NCBI GenBank assembly: GCA_021521415.1
Contig: JAIQDT010003831.1
Coordinates: 207,282 to 271,281, forward strand
Direction of reading: 5' to 3'
DNA: 64,000 nucleotides
Origin: Bidens hawaiensis
Lineage: Eukaryota > Streptophyta > Magnoliopsida > Asterales > Asteraceae
Positions 24,106 to 35,979 of the stretch are shown here, one piece after another. The notes beneath the pieces were generated by a model, which searched no databases, was not told where the DNA came from, and saw only the letters and a program-made list of their open reading frames with translations. Position numbers and translations under genes: made by a program. Position 1 is the first letter of the stretch. Each line of letters starts with the position of its first letter.

Positions 24106-27075
24106 ATGACTCATGGAAACGAATATGAGATATTAATAGAACGTGACAGTGGCAGTGGTAGCAGTGGTAGTAATGGTGATCACAGTGGTTGTGTTTGGTG
24201 GTCACTTTGGCGATGGGCAAAGCTACTTTTTATTATTATTTTCGTCGTGCTTTTGGCGGTTGCTTTGTTATATGGATCGGCCCGTTTCTCATGAATAAGG
24301 TACAAAAATCAATACACCTGTAAACAAACCGATGTTCGTGTTCGTTCGTTAAACTTTAAACGAACATAAACACTTAATCAGGATAAATATTAGGATAAAT
24401 ATTTGTGTTCATGTTCATGTTAGTTTGTTTATTAAATAAGCGAATATAAACGAACTGTTCATTAATGTTTGGTTTGTTACATGCCTAGATTTAAAGGTTT
24501 AATGAAAATTTATAATATATATATAAAACAGTGTTGGGATCAAATACAAATGACTTTTATCGTGAAAATGCACACTTAACTAGAGTAATTATTTTATTAT
24601 CATATAACTTTATAGAACTAGAGTAATTATTATTATTAGGGTATAGATACTGTACGCGCTAATACCTTAACGTACGAGGGGTACGCGAGACGCTCAAAGG
24701 CAAAAAAGCAAAGGCAAAAACCTAAAACGCCCAGAAAACGCTCAGCCAAAAACCTAAAACGCTCAAAAAACGGACTCCGTGAAAAAAGTAAAAAATTGAT
24801 CGATTAACGATCCAAAACTGTTTTTTGGGTTAACCAATGATTAATTGGATATATATTGACGATTCTGAGATGTTGGGATGTGACTTCATAGATCGATTCG
24901 TGAAAAACGCGATTCGCGTACGGATTAATGTATTGGATCTTTTCATATTATTATTATTATTATACTATTTTATTTTTTATAACATAATTACTCTAGTTTC
25001 GCCCTGCTTGCGGTGCGCGCATATAATGTATATATGTGTGAACCCTCGGGTGGGCAAAAGTAAAATTGCACTAATTTTGACGTTATTTTACTAATCTCGT
25101 GAAAATAACGTTAAAAGTGGCGGAAGGTTAATCAGGCATCATGTGGTGGCGTTGATAGCCGAAAGACAAGGGCACATGCACCGATCAGCGGTGTCCCGAT
25201 GATTGAGTGCTATGTGCCTTATGTCCAAGGCTTGATGCAAAACTACTATCGAGCCAGGGGTCTCACCGGAAGCAGCCTCTCTATCCCTATGGGATAGAGG
25301 TAAGGCTGTCTACATCTTACCCTCCTCAGACCCTACCATAGCATTGCTATTGGTGGGATATACTGAGTACGATGATGATGATGATGATGAATTACTCTAG
25401 TTCAAAACTGTAATTACTCTAGTTATTTGTATGTTTAGTACGTTATTTTTATCGTAAAGTAAATATGAAACCATATAAAATGAAAACGATTTTGAAAATC
25501 TAGTTAACCAAAAAAGTGATTGTTTATATAACTAGATTTCTAAACGAATTTCGTTATTAATCTTAATAACTATACAAATTTGAACTTATAGAATTTATGA
25601 TAAGGTAATGGATTTGTATGATTATGAGCCTGAAAACTTATATCAATGGTTTGCACTTTACAGGAAGTGATACCAATATTAAACTGGGAGACAAAGACAT
25701 TCAAGAAGCCAATGCTAGCTATCCTAATAGTATCATCAGTTGCATTATTCCCAGCCATGGTTTTACCGTCCACGCCATCGATGTGGGTGGCCGGAATGAC
25801 ATTCGGTTATGGTTTCGGGTTTCTGCTGAGCATCGGTGGAGTCATAATCGGCACGTCTCTTCCTTACTTCATTGGATCAATTTTTTACCATAAAATTGAA
25901 GTGGGTGTTTTAAGTTTTAACTGATTTTTATTTTTATATGATTACATTTGTTTTATGGTTTCAAAAATATTTTTGTTTGTTTTTTTTTTGATGTTTTGTA
26001 GGAATGGTTGGAAAGGTTTCCGAAGAAAGCTTCGATTTTGAGACTAGCGGGTGAAGGGAACTGGTTTAATCAGTTTAAAGCTGTGATATTGTTGAGGATT
26101 TCACCGTTTCCGTATGTCGTGTACAATTATTGTGCTGTGGCAACGGGTGTTAAATTCGGTCCGTACTTGTTTGGGACTTTGGTTGGAATGGTTCCCGAAA
26201 TATTCGTTGCGATATACACGTAAAATTTCTCTTCTTTCTAACCTGAATATGACTCATACATTTATTCGGGTCAAATAACCAACACATTTAAAATTTGTGT
26301 AAATTTACACGACCAATTTAACTTAAACGGGCTGACTAGTTGATATTATGATGAGTGTATTTTTATTTTATTTAACGTGCTGGTGGTAGGGTTGTGCGTG
26401 GTGCGGTTTTCGGCTAAAACCAAACCGAAAACCAAACTTTGGTTTTTAGAGTTTTTAAAACCGTTCGGTGTCGGTTTTCTCGGTTTCGGTTTTTCGGTTT
26501 TCATTTCGGTTTTTTTGGTTTTTGCCATTTGATGATTTGAGTTTGAAAATTTTAGGCCGAAAAAAAAGTTGGCAAAAAATAATGAATTTAGATATAAATA
26601 ATTTTGTTAATTGTAAAATAATAGATTATTATACATTTAATAAAAAATATTGGAGTTACATATTTATTAAATTCTTTTAAATTACTTAATATAAAAAACA
26701 AAAGTTTAGGAATTCGGTTTGGTTTTTTCGTTTTTTTTTTTACATGCAAAACCAAAACCGAACCGTTAGTGCGGTGTTTACAAAAACATAAACCAAACCG
26801 TCGATTTTTGTTTAAGTTTGGTTTTTTCGGTTTGGATGTTTCGGTTTGAATGAGCTTAATGCAGTTTGTACATGGTGGTGATTTTCAGGGGTATAATGAT
26901 AAAAACATTGGCGGACGCATCAAATGAAAAACGAATGATATCGGCACAACAGATTGTATGCACGGTGGTTGGGTTTCTTTTAACGGTGGTGACAACTGTG
27001 GGAGTGACAGTTTATGCAAAAAGACGGCTGAGTAAGTTGCAGAAAGAGGAAGAACAGCAGCCATTATTGCAGTAA
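24106..27075 (+). CDS. TVP38/TMEM64 (SNARE-associated/DedA-like) membrane protein, one-base frameshift in exon 1
   Basis: Four exons, 24106-24299, 25664-25900, 26002-26219 and 26889-27075, join by GT-AG introns to about 279 residues, a usual length for this plant family. The N-terminus is acidic and Ser/Gly-rich, followed by a membrane segment (KLLFIIIFVVLLAVALL). The central part has the family core FGYGFGFLLSIGGVIIGTSL and RISPFPYVVYNY, with the hydrophobic GPYLFGTLVGMVPEIF. The C-terminus has one more membrane helix and a basic tail ending QQPLLQ. Such proteins sit in Golgi, trans-Golgi or ER membranes; the plant role is poorly known. At about 24270-24275 one base is missing: the frame upstream ends early, whereas WIGPFLMNK, which fits the family and leads into the splice site, lies in the next frame. 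Exon 1 is 194 nt, one short of the phase the joins require. Intron 1 holds an Au-like SINE, intron 3 a CGGTTT-rich insert. Confidence 0.8.
24310..24490 (+). repeat. CGAAC/GTTCG-rich dispersed repeat in TVP38 intron 1
   Basis: It begins TGTAAACAAACCGATGTTCG and ends GGTTTGTTACATGCCTAG, in the same style as the elements at 37834-38341 and 59718-60283. It is probably a degraded short hAT-like element. Confidence 0.5.
25127..25392 (+). mobile_element. Au-like SINE in TVP38 intron 1
   Basis: The 3' half carries phrases I recall as conserved in the Au SINE family: GAGCCAGGGGTCTCACCGGA, AGCAGCCTCTCTA, GATAGAGGTAAGGCTGTCTA, TCTTACCCTCCTCAGACCC and TGGGATATACTGAGTA, followed by a GAT-triplet tail. 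It lies in sense orientation within the intron. The 5' end is approximate and the target duplication is not clear. Confidence 0.6.
26391..26860 (+). mobile_element. CGGTTT-rich hAT-like insert in TVP38 intron 3
   Basis: The insert begins TAGGGTTGTGCGTGGTGCGG, resembling the TAGGGGTGTGCACGG start seen at 55376. It contains two arms of CGGTTT/AAACCG words around an AT-rich core. The right terminus is degraded. Short open frames at 26346-26680 are products of the simple arms. Confidence 0.5.
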
Positions 27076-27324
27076 CAAAACATGTTCTGTCGTGAACTTA
27101 CGTAGTACATTTGCGAATAACATGGTTCCGAACCGGACAGAGGATATGCAGCAGCTAACGAAACAAGTCTCTTCTTTCTAGTATATTTGTTCGCAATAAA
27201 TCGTAAAATGTCCAGCCACTGTGTTTGGCTTTAGCCTGTAGAAAGAATAGTTCATGTAAGTACAGAATTTAAACTGATTTATTTATTATTTGGGTACAAC
27301 TATGAATTTGTGAGCAATGTTAGG

Positions 27325-28069
27325 CAGTGTTGCAGAAATCGCTAGTCGGGCAGTACGTTGGGAGACTAGCAATTAATCGAGATTAATCAGGATTAATCGG
27401 ATCGGATTTTAATGTATAATTTTTAGCTTTTTTAAATACATGCACACATTTTTATATGTAATTTTCAGTTTTATATATACACAAACACATTTTGGCCGGA
27501 AATTGGCTGGTATCTCGCTGGAAACTGCTGATTTTGGCCTGAATCTTGCCGGAAACCACCGAATTTGACCATAACCTCGTCAGAAAAAGCCGACTGAGTT
27601 CGATTAATCCTGATTTTTGTCAGATTTGACCATTGACCGATTAAGCCAAAATTAATCAGTGGTGGTGGAGATTGCAATATAATATAGAATAAAAGATAAC
27701 TGTTAAATATTATATTATATTATAGTAAATATTATAGAACATAACGATTAATTTAGCGACCCCTTGTCAGTCCTGAGGGACGGAGGAGGCTAGGTTAGCC
27801 GAAAGATGGTCATCGGTTCAAGAACGTAAGGTGACCCTGCTTTTTCAGGGTAAGAAGGGGTAGAGAAAATGCCTCGAGCCAATGTTCGAGTACCAGGCGC
27901 TATGGCGCTGAAGTAACCCATGTTTTGACCATTGACCGATTAGGCCAAAATTAATCAGTGTGGTGGAGACTGACGATTAATTGGAGATTAATGATTAATC
28001 GCCGTAAAAACCCCGACTAGGCGCTGGTCGATTATTAATCGGCGCCTAGTTGGGATTTTTACAACACTG
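27325..28069 (+). mobile_element. hAT-type MITE, CAGTGTTG family, copy 3 (745 bp)
   Basis: It begins CAGTGTTGCAGAAATC and ends GATTTTTACAACACTG, an inverted repeat matching at 14 of 16 bases. The octamers 27317-27324 and 28070-28077 are both ATGTTAGG, a perfect target duplication. The core is GATTAATC-rich like the two sister copies, but it also contains a foreign block at about 27680-27925 bounded by a near-identical 50-bp direct repeat (27626-27675 and 27929-27978). It lies between the convergent TVP38 and SLAH genes. Confidence 0.85.
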
Positions 28070-28328
28070 ATGTTAGGAGACAACTTCGGTTTAAATCCAT
28101 CTTGGTGTCGCTGTGGTGATCATTTTGCTTATTGCGATCATGGGAAAAGCTCGTTGGAGTGTCTGTGAGTCGTAGCATGTGATGATCGTTTCGCTTATTA
28201 CAATAGAATTATATTCGCATTTGATAATGATCATATCAGTTTTGTTCAGTTTCAATACATTCATACTAAACTCACAAACTATAGGCTGATTCAATATCAT
28301 ATATGAAATGCATAACTTAATATCCTGT

Positions 28329-31134
28329 TCAGTGTTCACCCTTGTCATTCTCCGGTTCCTGCTTATCACCCGAACCGTTCTTCCTGATCGAAACCAGCGA
28401 CTGCTTCGCCCAACGCTTCAGATTCATAGGTTTCTTCCCTCTCATGTGCTTTGTACTAGTGATTGCAATAGCAAGATCATTCGGAAACAATGTCTGCCAC
28501 ACAAACGCGTGTAGTAACGTAGACACAAATAACACAAACACCATGGACGATGAAAGAAACGATAATGTCAACGCGATGCCCTTGCTTGGAATACCAGGGT
28601 TGTATTCCGCATACTTGATCGATGTGATGGATATTGTCGTCATTGGGAAGGTGTAAGACCACCACGCTACCGAAAACCTGCATGACGTAAATCATTAGTT
28701 CACGAATCTTAAATAGCTATTTATTCGTTAACTCGTTAAGGAAGTTTCGTATTACTTGAATCCTAAGAAGAAGTTAATCCGTACGACAAGCAAAAGATAG
28801 AGGAATAACGCGATGAAGTAGCAAGTTCTTGCGGAGCCATCAAATTCACCGTATATAGCTTCCCAAGCGATACTAGCAGCCGATGGAGCTGCGATAAACA
28901 TTGAGTAAACCGGATGTAACTCTTTAGGCAGCGCCACACTAGTCGGCAGCCTTTGATACAAAGTCACAAAAAGCACAAGATAATGTGCGAACCCGACCGC
29001 CCAAAGAAACTTTCCCGGCTCTTTCCACCCGACTTTTGCAGCCAAAACCGCGCCAACAAAGTTTCCCACGACGGATAAATGAGAGGACGGGTTAGCCACT
29101 TTGCAGAGACGTCGCTTGCCTCCAGATAGCCACTGGCCGTATATTTTAAGCTCGAGGAGGAAGTACGGGATCATGAAAGCGCACCATAAAGCAGGGTGAA
29201 GCGGCTTTTGAGCTATTATAGGTGGAGCACCTATGGTTAGAAACATGCATACCACCCATGGTGCGAAAAAGAAGTTGATTCGCACCGGGTGGAAGTATTC
29301 TCTTCGGATTGCTTCGAAGTAGAATATGCATTTGAGAAGGTATGTAATGGTGACACACACGAGCACGGTTAGCGCTAAGATCCAAAGAACAAGGTTGATG
29401 TATGGTGGAATGTGCAGAAACTTTGTGGCTGGACTTATTGCAAGATTGTGCCATAGGATTGCTTGGCTGCTCAATCCTAAGCACATCCCGAAACAACCGA
29501 TTGGGAACCGAAGCAGAAAGGGCCATTTTTCGTCTTTAGGTAGAAGAATGTCTTCAGTGTCCTGCGAGATCAAAGTTAACTTATTTAAATTGCTTGCATC
29601 AGGCGTGCATAATGCACGCATCACATGATGTAGTCGGATGTGATCTTATATGGCGCCTTATGCAATCGACCATTATTCGAACAAATTGAACTGTCAATTG
29701 CAATGGGTCCGAGTTTTTCAATTCTAACTATCCGTTGACCAATGCGTTTGACTGTTTCGAGTATTTGAACACGTTAGACCATCGTTTGAACAAATTTTAC
29801 CAGAGACGATGAGAATATCTAATATTTTAGTATTTAAAAGTAAACAAATTAAATATTTTCTCGAATACTTTTTGGTTGTTTTTTAATAACAAACACATGT
29901 GCGATGTGCGCGCTTCCCACATCATCGAATTTTGGGATCAAAACGCGTTGTGGGCGTCACACGTTTTTTAAAACCAAGGGCTAAAGATACAAATAAACTC
30001 AAAGACTGAACTGCGGTTTTCGTCCCTGTGGTTTGTCCAAATCTGCGGTTTTAGTCCAATAGATTTAGATTTTGCGATTTTCGTCCATGTGGTTTCATTT
30101 CACTTGCAATTAAACCCGAATTCACTAATCCAAATAAGTCTGGTCATTAAAATCATTAGCGTGCCCTTCACGTGAGTGGCTGTTCTAGTTCTCTCCTTTT
30201 TCCCTCAAATACACTCCAGCCCTTCACGTGAGGAGGCTTGCGAATTATGATTGGGGTTTATTTAGGGAGAAAAGGACAAAACTGCCCCTCACGTGAAGGA
30301 CACGCTGATGAGTTTGACGACCAGACTTAACGGAGTTAATAAATTCGGGTTTATTTGCAAGTGAAATGAAACCGCATGGACGGAAATCACAAATTTAAAA
30401 CTATTGGACTAAATCGCAGAGTTGGACAAACCACAAGGATGAAAACCGCAATTTACTCAAACTCAAATTATGCAATATTAAGAATATAATATTGTATATG
30501 TAACAAAATTTAAAAGTACCTTGACTTGATCAAGTTCAGGTCCAGTAAGAGCAGCAAAGTATCTACCTGCAGGCACACTTTTATTAACAGTTTCATCAAG
30601 AAGCCCAACACCTTCTTCACCATTAATATTCTTCTGAAACTGATCAAATCCGCTTTCTTTTCTCAACGGCAACATGAACGAGTTTTGTTTCCCAAGCGTC
30701 GATTTCGTTCTAAACAGATTAAAATCACCTTTCTTGTAATTCGCCTCGGCTCCATGAGACGTGCCAAAGCCACTAAAACTCCTTCCACTTCTCGGAAGCG
30801 ATTTCATCTCATTATCGTTCGCTTTGTTAAGCTTTGACACGCCTGTTTCTAACGAAACTTGCCTGCTGAAACTAGTGTGTGGGGTGTTTCTTTTGCCTTC
30901 CCGAAACTTCATTGTTTGTGGTCGGTTTAGTCGTTGTTTCTCTTGTGGCTTTTCAGCCACTTTATTATTATTATTGTTATGATTATGATTATGATTATGA
31001 TGATGTTGATGATGATTCGCTTGTTGTTTCATCTCCTCAACGTCGTCGTCTTCTTCCTCTTCTTCGGGCACCGCTTCATGGATATCAACAAAATGGTTTA
31101 ATGTTTGGTTTTGAGCATTTCTTTCCTTAACCAT
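28329..31134 (-). CDS. SLAH3: S-type anion channel, SLAH2/SLAH3 type
   Basis: Three exons on the minus strand, 31134-30520, 29561-28756 and 28677-28329, join in phase to 589 residues with no frameshift. The first 205 residues are the cytosolic N-terminus: acidic, then a His/Asn-rich low-complexity stretch from an ATT-type microsatellite, then Ser/Arg-rich regulatory sequence ending SVPAGRYFAALTGPELDQVK. The rest is the SLAC1/TehA-type ten-helix channel, with LLRFPIGCFGMCLGLSSQA, REYFHPVRINFFFAPWVVC, GGKRRLCKVANPSSHLSVVG, LPTSVALPKELHPVYSMFIA and HAFVWQTLFPNDLAIAIT. SLAH2 and SLAH3 are plasma-membrane, nitrate-preferring anion channels; SLAH3 is activated by calcium-dependent kinases and CBL-CIPK pairs acting on the N-terminus. 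The start at 31134 gives a shorter N-terminus than I remember for Arabidopsis SLAH3, so an upstream exon is possible. SLAH2 and SLAH3 cannot be separated here. Confidence 0.9.
30005..30458. mobile_element. Fold-back MITE (MULE-like) in SLAH intron 1
   Basis: The arms are long inverted repeats of about 150 bp: the left has CTGCGGTTTTCGTCC, TGTGGTTTGTCCAA and GGTTTCATTTCACTTGCAA, and the right has their complements in reverse order. Both flanks (29996-30004 and 30459-30467) read AAACTCAAA, a perfect 9-bp target duplication, as expected for Mutator-like elements. There is no coding capacity. The right edge lies about 60 bp from the splice donor of exon 1 at 30519. Confidence 0.8.
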
Positions 31135-31989
31135 TTCTTGTTGCTTTAAAGCTTAAACAACAACAACAATAAAACAGTTTTGATATATGTTTTGTTTTGT
31201 TATGTTTTAGGATGTTTTATAGTATGTGCATGTGACAAACACAAGGCTCATAATAATATGTAACATACAACTGCATGGTGTGATTTCACATGTGAATACT
31301 CATACTTTTGGGGAGTCACAAGAAGTGGTTAATTTTGTGGTGTGTGTTTGTGTTGTTTTAATGGAAAGAGTGGCTTTTTGAAAGGTGTCTCGTGAGAGAA
31401 GAGAACCACCTTAAAATGATTTGCTTAGGTTTATTTATTGTTTTGACTTTTGGTTGGTCAAAATGATAATTTTCTTGTGCCATGTGAACTTTAGTACAAG
31501 TGGAACTTGAAAAGAAATATTGAGGGCCTTACAAATTCATACTTTTTTTTAAATATAAGAAAGTATATTGTTTTTTTAAACGACATAATTTTAAATTTGA
31601 TAAGTTATGTGAGAAGGAAGGCGGCCTAATTATTTTTGGGGCTTAAAACAAATGAAAGTATGGGGCCGTTTTTCAAAAAGTGTGGATTTTTAATTTCGAT
31701 TTTATCTGAGTATACTAGGAACTTAATAACATTGGATCAACATAAGAACTAGGTAAATATTTTCTTACAAGATAAAGTTGGTAACCAACTTATAAACAAT
31801 ATTTTGATATAAAGCGGGTTGGGTTTGTCAAATAAAATAACAAATCATGATAAATCATTATGATAATCTCGATCAACACCTTTTAAGTGACATATTATGA
31901 AACAATAACTTTTATTCATATATAGATGAAGCATACTTTGAAAAATGAAATTGTTAAAAATTAGATTTCTTTTCCTCTTTTGTTTTGTT
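31135..31989. other. upstream region of the SLAH gene
   Basis: AT-rich 5' flank and presumed promoter of the minus-strand channel gene. No individual site can be supported. Confidence 0.4.
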
Positions 31990-33328
31990 TTAGTTCCGGT
32001 ACCGTAACGAACGTAAAGGAAACCGTCTGAATTTGCGTAGACTGACCGCCTCAACGTCTGGGTTGGACAACAGTCAGCTTTTGCCAATCATCAAGTTTTA
32101 CCGACCGACGCTACTCCGTTGGTCCACCTCATTTTCTATAATTTTTTTTGTTTTAGTTCTGGTTCAATAACATAAGCAACCGAAACCGACCAAATTCACA
32201 TCGACTTACCGCTGTAACACTTGATACCAACAACGTTTGGGTTTTACCGTCGCCCGAGTTTTACCAACCTACCTGGTACAACGCGCTAGATAAAGTCATA
32301 AATAACTAATGATCTATTATCTAATATTTATAAAATAGAAGTTTGGTGCCGTTAGGCAACTTATTGAGCCAGGCAGTGGTTCGGCATTGGGCCACGACAA
32401 TAATATGTTTATTTTGTTTTTTTTAGTTCGGGTACCGTAACAAACGTAATTGAAATTGATTAAATTTGCGTTGACTCACCACCATAATGCCCGAGACCAA
32501 CAACACTCAGATTTTACCAACTCACCACAGCAACACCCGGGTTTCACCGGCCTTTTTGTTACGTTCCAATACCGTAACGAACGTAACCGAGACCGATCGA
32601 ATTCGCGTCGACTCACTGTTGCAACGTCCGATACCGAAAACGCTCGGGTTTTATCAACTTTTTGTCTTATTTCCGGTATCATAATGAACCTAACTGAGAC
32701 TGACCAAATTCGCGTTAACATGAACCGCAACGCGCACGTTCTAAATGTTAACATTTATCCACATGTGGTATGCATATTAGCATATATTGTATTATCATCT
32801 CATGAAAAACATTGTAATAGTGATGCGTCTTTCATCTATATATAACCTTAAGGCGAAGATATGTGTGGTTAATATGAGTGAATAAAGAGTATATTATAAG
32901 TCTATCTAGAAAATAAAAAAATATATTGTATAACATATTATTCTATATTTTTGGTTGCTATCATGTTTCTACAACTAACTTGATTCTTTACAAATAAGTT
33001 GTGAGGATGGGCCACCTGAAGTGCTTCATACATAACCTCCAATTCTGAAAAGGCTGCTAGGTACGACACATGTTAGAATAGACCAATCGCTTAATTTTTT
33101 ACAATAACGTTGGCAAAAATATTTTCAACCATTTTGAGCCTTGGCTTCCAGTTAACAAATTTGACGAAAACCGACCGAATTTTAATAGACTCACAGAGTC
33201 ACAGCCATAATACCTGGGTTCTACAACGCGGGGTTTTACCAACGCTCGAGTTTTATTCACCGACGTCACCCCATTGGTTCACCTCAATTTTTATATTTTT
33301 TTTGTTTTATATTTGGTTTCTGACTGAT

Positions 33329-33640
33329 CCGAGAGAGGGAAGATCTACACTGCGTCCTGCGAACGTTCTTGTGTTTGGATGGGCAGGGGTTAAGCATGCA
33401 TGTGTCGACCTCACTGGGGTGTCACCCTTGGTGGAGCTTAGAGACAGTGGTTTCGTTCTGAGACAGGCGGTTTTGAGGGCGGAATCTAGAAAGGTTGCTA
33501 AGCATGAGGCAGCGTGTTTAGAGAATCAGCACGTGTTCATTCCATTTGCCTTCGACACATTTTGATCTCTAGCTCCCGAGGCGATTCGCTTCTTGGAACG
33601 GGTGCAGAAGGTGGTCCACAGTGACTCGCAGACAAGGCCG
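33329..33640 (+). pseudogene. Retroelement-derived coding fragment
   Basis: The frame reads RPANVLVFGWAGVKHACVDL, then a TGVSPLVELRDSGFV stretch, ACLENQHVFIPFAFDTF and, past an in-frame TGA at 33563-33565, SLAPEAIRFLERVQKVVHSD. This text resembles a domain I associate with plant reverse-transcriptase-like proteins; the family name is uncertain. It lacks an own start, is broken by the stop and sits in repeat-rich DNA, so it is a relic. Confidence 0.45.
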
Positions 33641-33888
33641 TTTCCAAGGATTTATACACCTCGGCCGAGCCGAAATAAAAAGGCCCATATCTTAACAACG
33701 AACTATATAAGCTAATTTTTTTAATTGACGCTTAATGTTATAGCAACAAACATAGAATAATATATTATTAAAACCAAATACCGTAATAACTAATGATTTG
33801 TGAAACTCTACTAACATTGGATAGAAAAATAGATTTGTTCTTGGTGGCTCGCAGTGGCGTAGTTTAGTTGGGGCCAGGGCCTCTGTTT

Positions 33889-34190
33889 TTTCGCTCGGTG
33901 GTGTAAATCTATCTTTTTTTGTCGAAAATCTTTATACATAGTGTAAATTTATCCGTTTTCGACCGAAATTTTGAGCCCAACCCCCTCCGTTTTTGCTAGG
34001 TAGTGTAAATTTATCATTTTTCGTCCTAAACTTTTTATACATAGTGTAAATTTACCCATTTCCGGCCTAAATTTTGAGCCCAGACTCTCCGTTTTTCGAT
34101 CGGTTGCATAAATGTATCATTTTTCGGCCAAAAATTTGTATACATAGTGTAAATTTACTCGTTTCCAAACGAAATTTTGAGCTCTCTCCC
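33889..34190 (+). repeat. Three-copy tandem repeat, about 100-bp unit
   Basis: Three successive units each carry CTCCGTTTTT, a TAGTGTAAAT phrase, ATACATAGTGTAAATTTA and CGAAATTTTGAGC. They follow a CAGTGGCGTAG start at 33853 and resemble in reverse the core of the hAT element at 62570-62781, so they probably belong to a larger relative of it. Confidence 0.6.
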
Positions 34191-34980
34191 CCTCTAGTTA
34201 ATTTTTTTTAAAACATATTAAGTTCGCCCCCCTCGACGTGTATATTCAAGCTTCGACATTGGTGGTTGGCTTGGTCAACCGCAGAAGAGCCTGGTGGTCA
34301 ACAATGAACCAATAGTGGTGGTCGGCTGGGTTAGTCATTGTTCAGGTTTTATTCAACATTCGCAAAGAATGAAGCAAGCAAAACAGGAATTTCAATCAAC
34401 AACTATTTCTTTTATTTTGCATTGGGAGTTTATTTAATTTTTTTTAGTTTTTAGTTTTAGTTTGGGCCCAATAATTTAAACTTGATTAAATGGATTATGA
34501 ATAAAAAAGAATTTTGGACCTAATAATTATAAGATGGTAAAGATCAAATTATATTTATAAGTTTTATATTTTTAAATGTATATATAAAAAATATAGATAC
34601 AAAAAATTTTGGCCCCAAAAATTACGTGCCCCGGCCGACGGTCCGACCGGCACTACCCTCCAGCCGGCCCTGTTCGCGGAGCCCGAGGAACCAAAGATTT
34701 ATATTTAGTAGAATAGGCTTTGCGATCAAAAGGGGATAGCGGCGCAACTTGTTGCTCGCTTACACATTATCTAGATGTAGTTTGGTTTGTGTTAAAAAAA
34801 ATAAAAAAAAAATATTTGGTTTTAGTTCTAGCACAATAACGCATGTAACCAAAACCGATCCAATTCACGTCGATTTACCACCTCAACGCTTTAGGCTTTG
34901 GGCCGACAATTCGGGTTATCCAGATACACGAATAAACTCGTTTTCCCCAACTACCATTTACCCGACGGAAGAGTAAACCA

Positions 34981-35879
34981 ACAACGACGGCGGCGATGGA
35001 TTCCGGTCACTGGAGCAAGCAATTAGCTTCGTAATTAGTACTCAGCTACTAACAATACAACTTAATTCTAACCGAAATTAGCTCAACCACTCACCCACTG
35101 CTGCTGATTCAACTTCTAATTAGTACGTATAATTTCATCCAATTTAAATCACTATTTATTCATTCTGCTTATAATTCTGCGTTTTAATTGTTTGTATATT
35201 AATTCGTTATCTTGTATTGAAGTTCAAAACCCTAATTCATATATTTAATATTATGGGGAAAGTTAGCTTACAAATTATTTTAACATGTTAACTGTGTAAT
35301 TATATATATACAAGTAGTGTAATTACACTATGCATTAAATGCATTGTAGTTACACTATAAAAGTAGCTAGGCGGCCCTAGGCGGTATAAATATAATGAAA
35401 ATTACTTTTTGGGTATTATATATATGTCAAATATCATTAGTTTACTAATATTTATAAAAAAATATGTGAATATCAATATAAATAAGAGAAATACATTTTT
35501 AAATGATAAATTATTCTAAAATTTGCTAATCATTAATTAAAAATAAATGATATTTGTTCTTTAATATTATAAATATACGAATCATGTTTATTTTTTGAAG
35601 TCAAAATCTTAGTAACTAGGCGGAGTTAAAGAAACTCCACTCGGCGAAAGACCTTGTAGCGAGTACTCGGGGAGTACTCGGCCTTGTAAACCTACTTTTA
35701 CAACATTGCTACATTGTAATTATACTATGTTGTATATATAATTACACTGTCTAATTCACACATTTAGCACGTTAATTATTTGTATTTGATCCCAGTCCTA
35801 ATATTATTGCTTGCATATGTAACACTAAAATGATCAATAATATCATGTTTGATTGAATGAGTTATAAATTGTAGGTCAA
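34981..35879 (+). other. 5' leader region and probable leader intron of the helical-repeat gene
   Basis: TTGTAG|GTCAA just before the start codon at 35880 looks like a splice acceptor, so the 5' UTR is probably split. A short upstream frame (34996-35034, beginning MDSGHWS) lies in the presumed leader. The interval also has AT-rich repeat debris at about 35360-35710. Confidence 0.35.
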
Positions 35880-35942
35880 ATGGCAAAACAAGGTCAAACA
35901 TTCTTCCTTGAAGAATGGATTAAAACAAACAGCAGCACTGGT

Positions 35943-35979
<37 letters not shown>

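Larger units (their letters stand above)
31990..34980 (+). repeat. Dispersed cluster of a degenerate roughly 120-bp repeat
   Basis: A recurring phrase, TAGTTCNGGTACCGTAACGA, then ACGTAACCGAAACCGA, ATTCGCGTCGACTCACC, and a CGGGTTTTACCAAC ending, appears at about 31990, 32155, 32425, 32565, 32670, 33130 and 34815 with variable decay. The copies lie in the same orientation. They explain the several overlapping open frames at 32450-32850, which I do not regard as genes. Confidence 0.65.

Noticed and set aside
28308..28695. Plus-strand and other-frame open frames over the last SLAH exon
   Set aside because: They are shadows of the minus-strand channel exon, which has clear family sequence and matching splice phases.
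32450..32845. 131-codon plus-strand frame with repeated NVTETDRIRV-like text
   Set aside because: It is produced by the dispersed GGTACCGTAACGA repeat; overlapping frames on both strands show the same periodicity.
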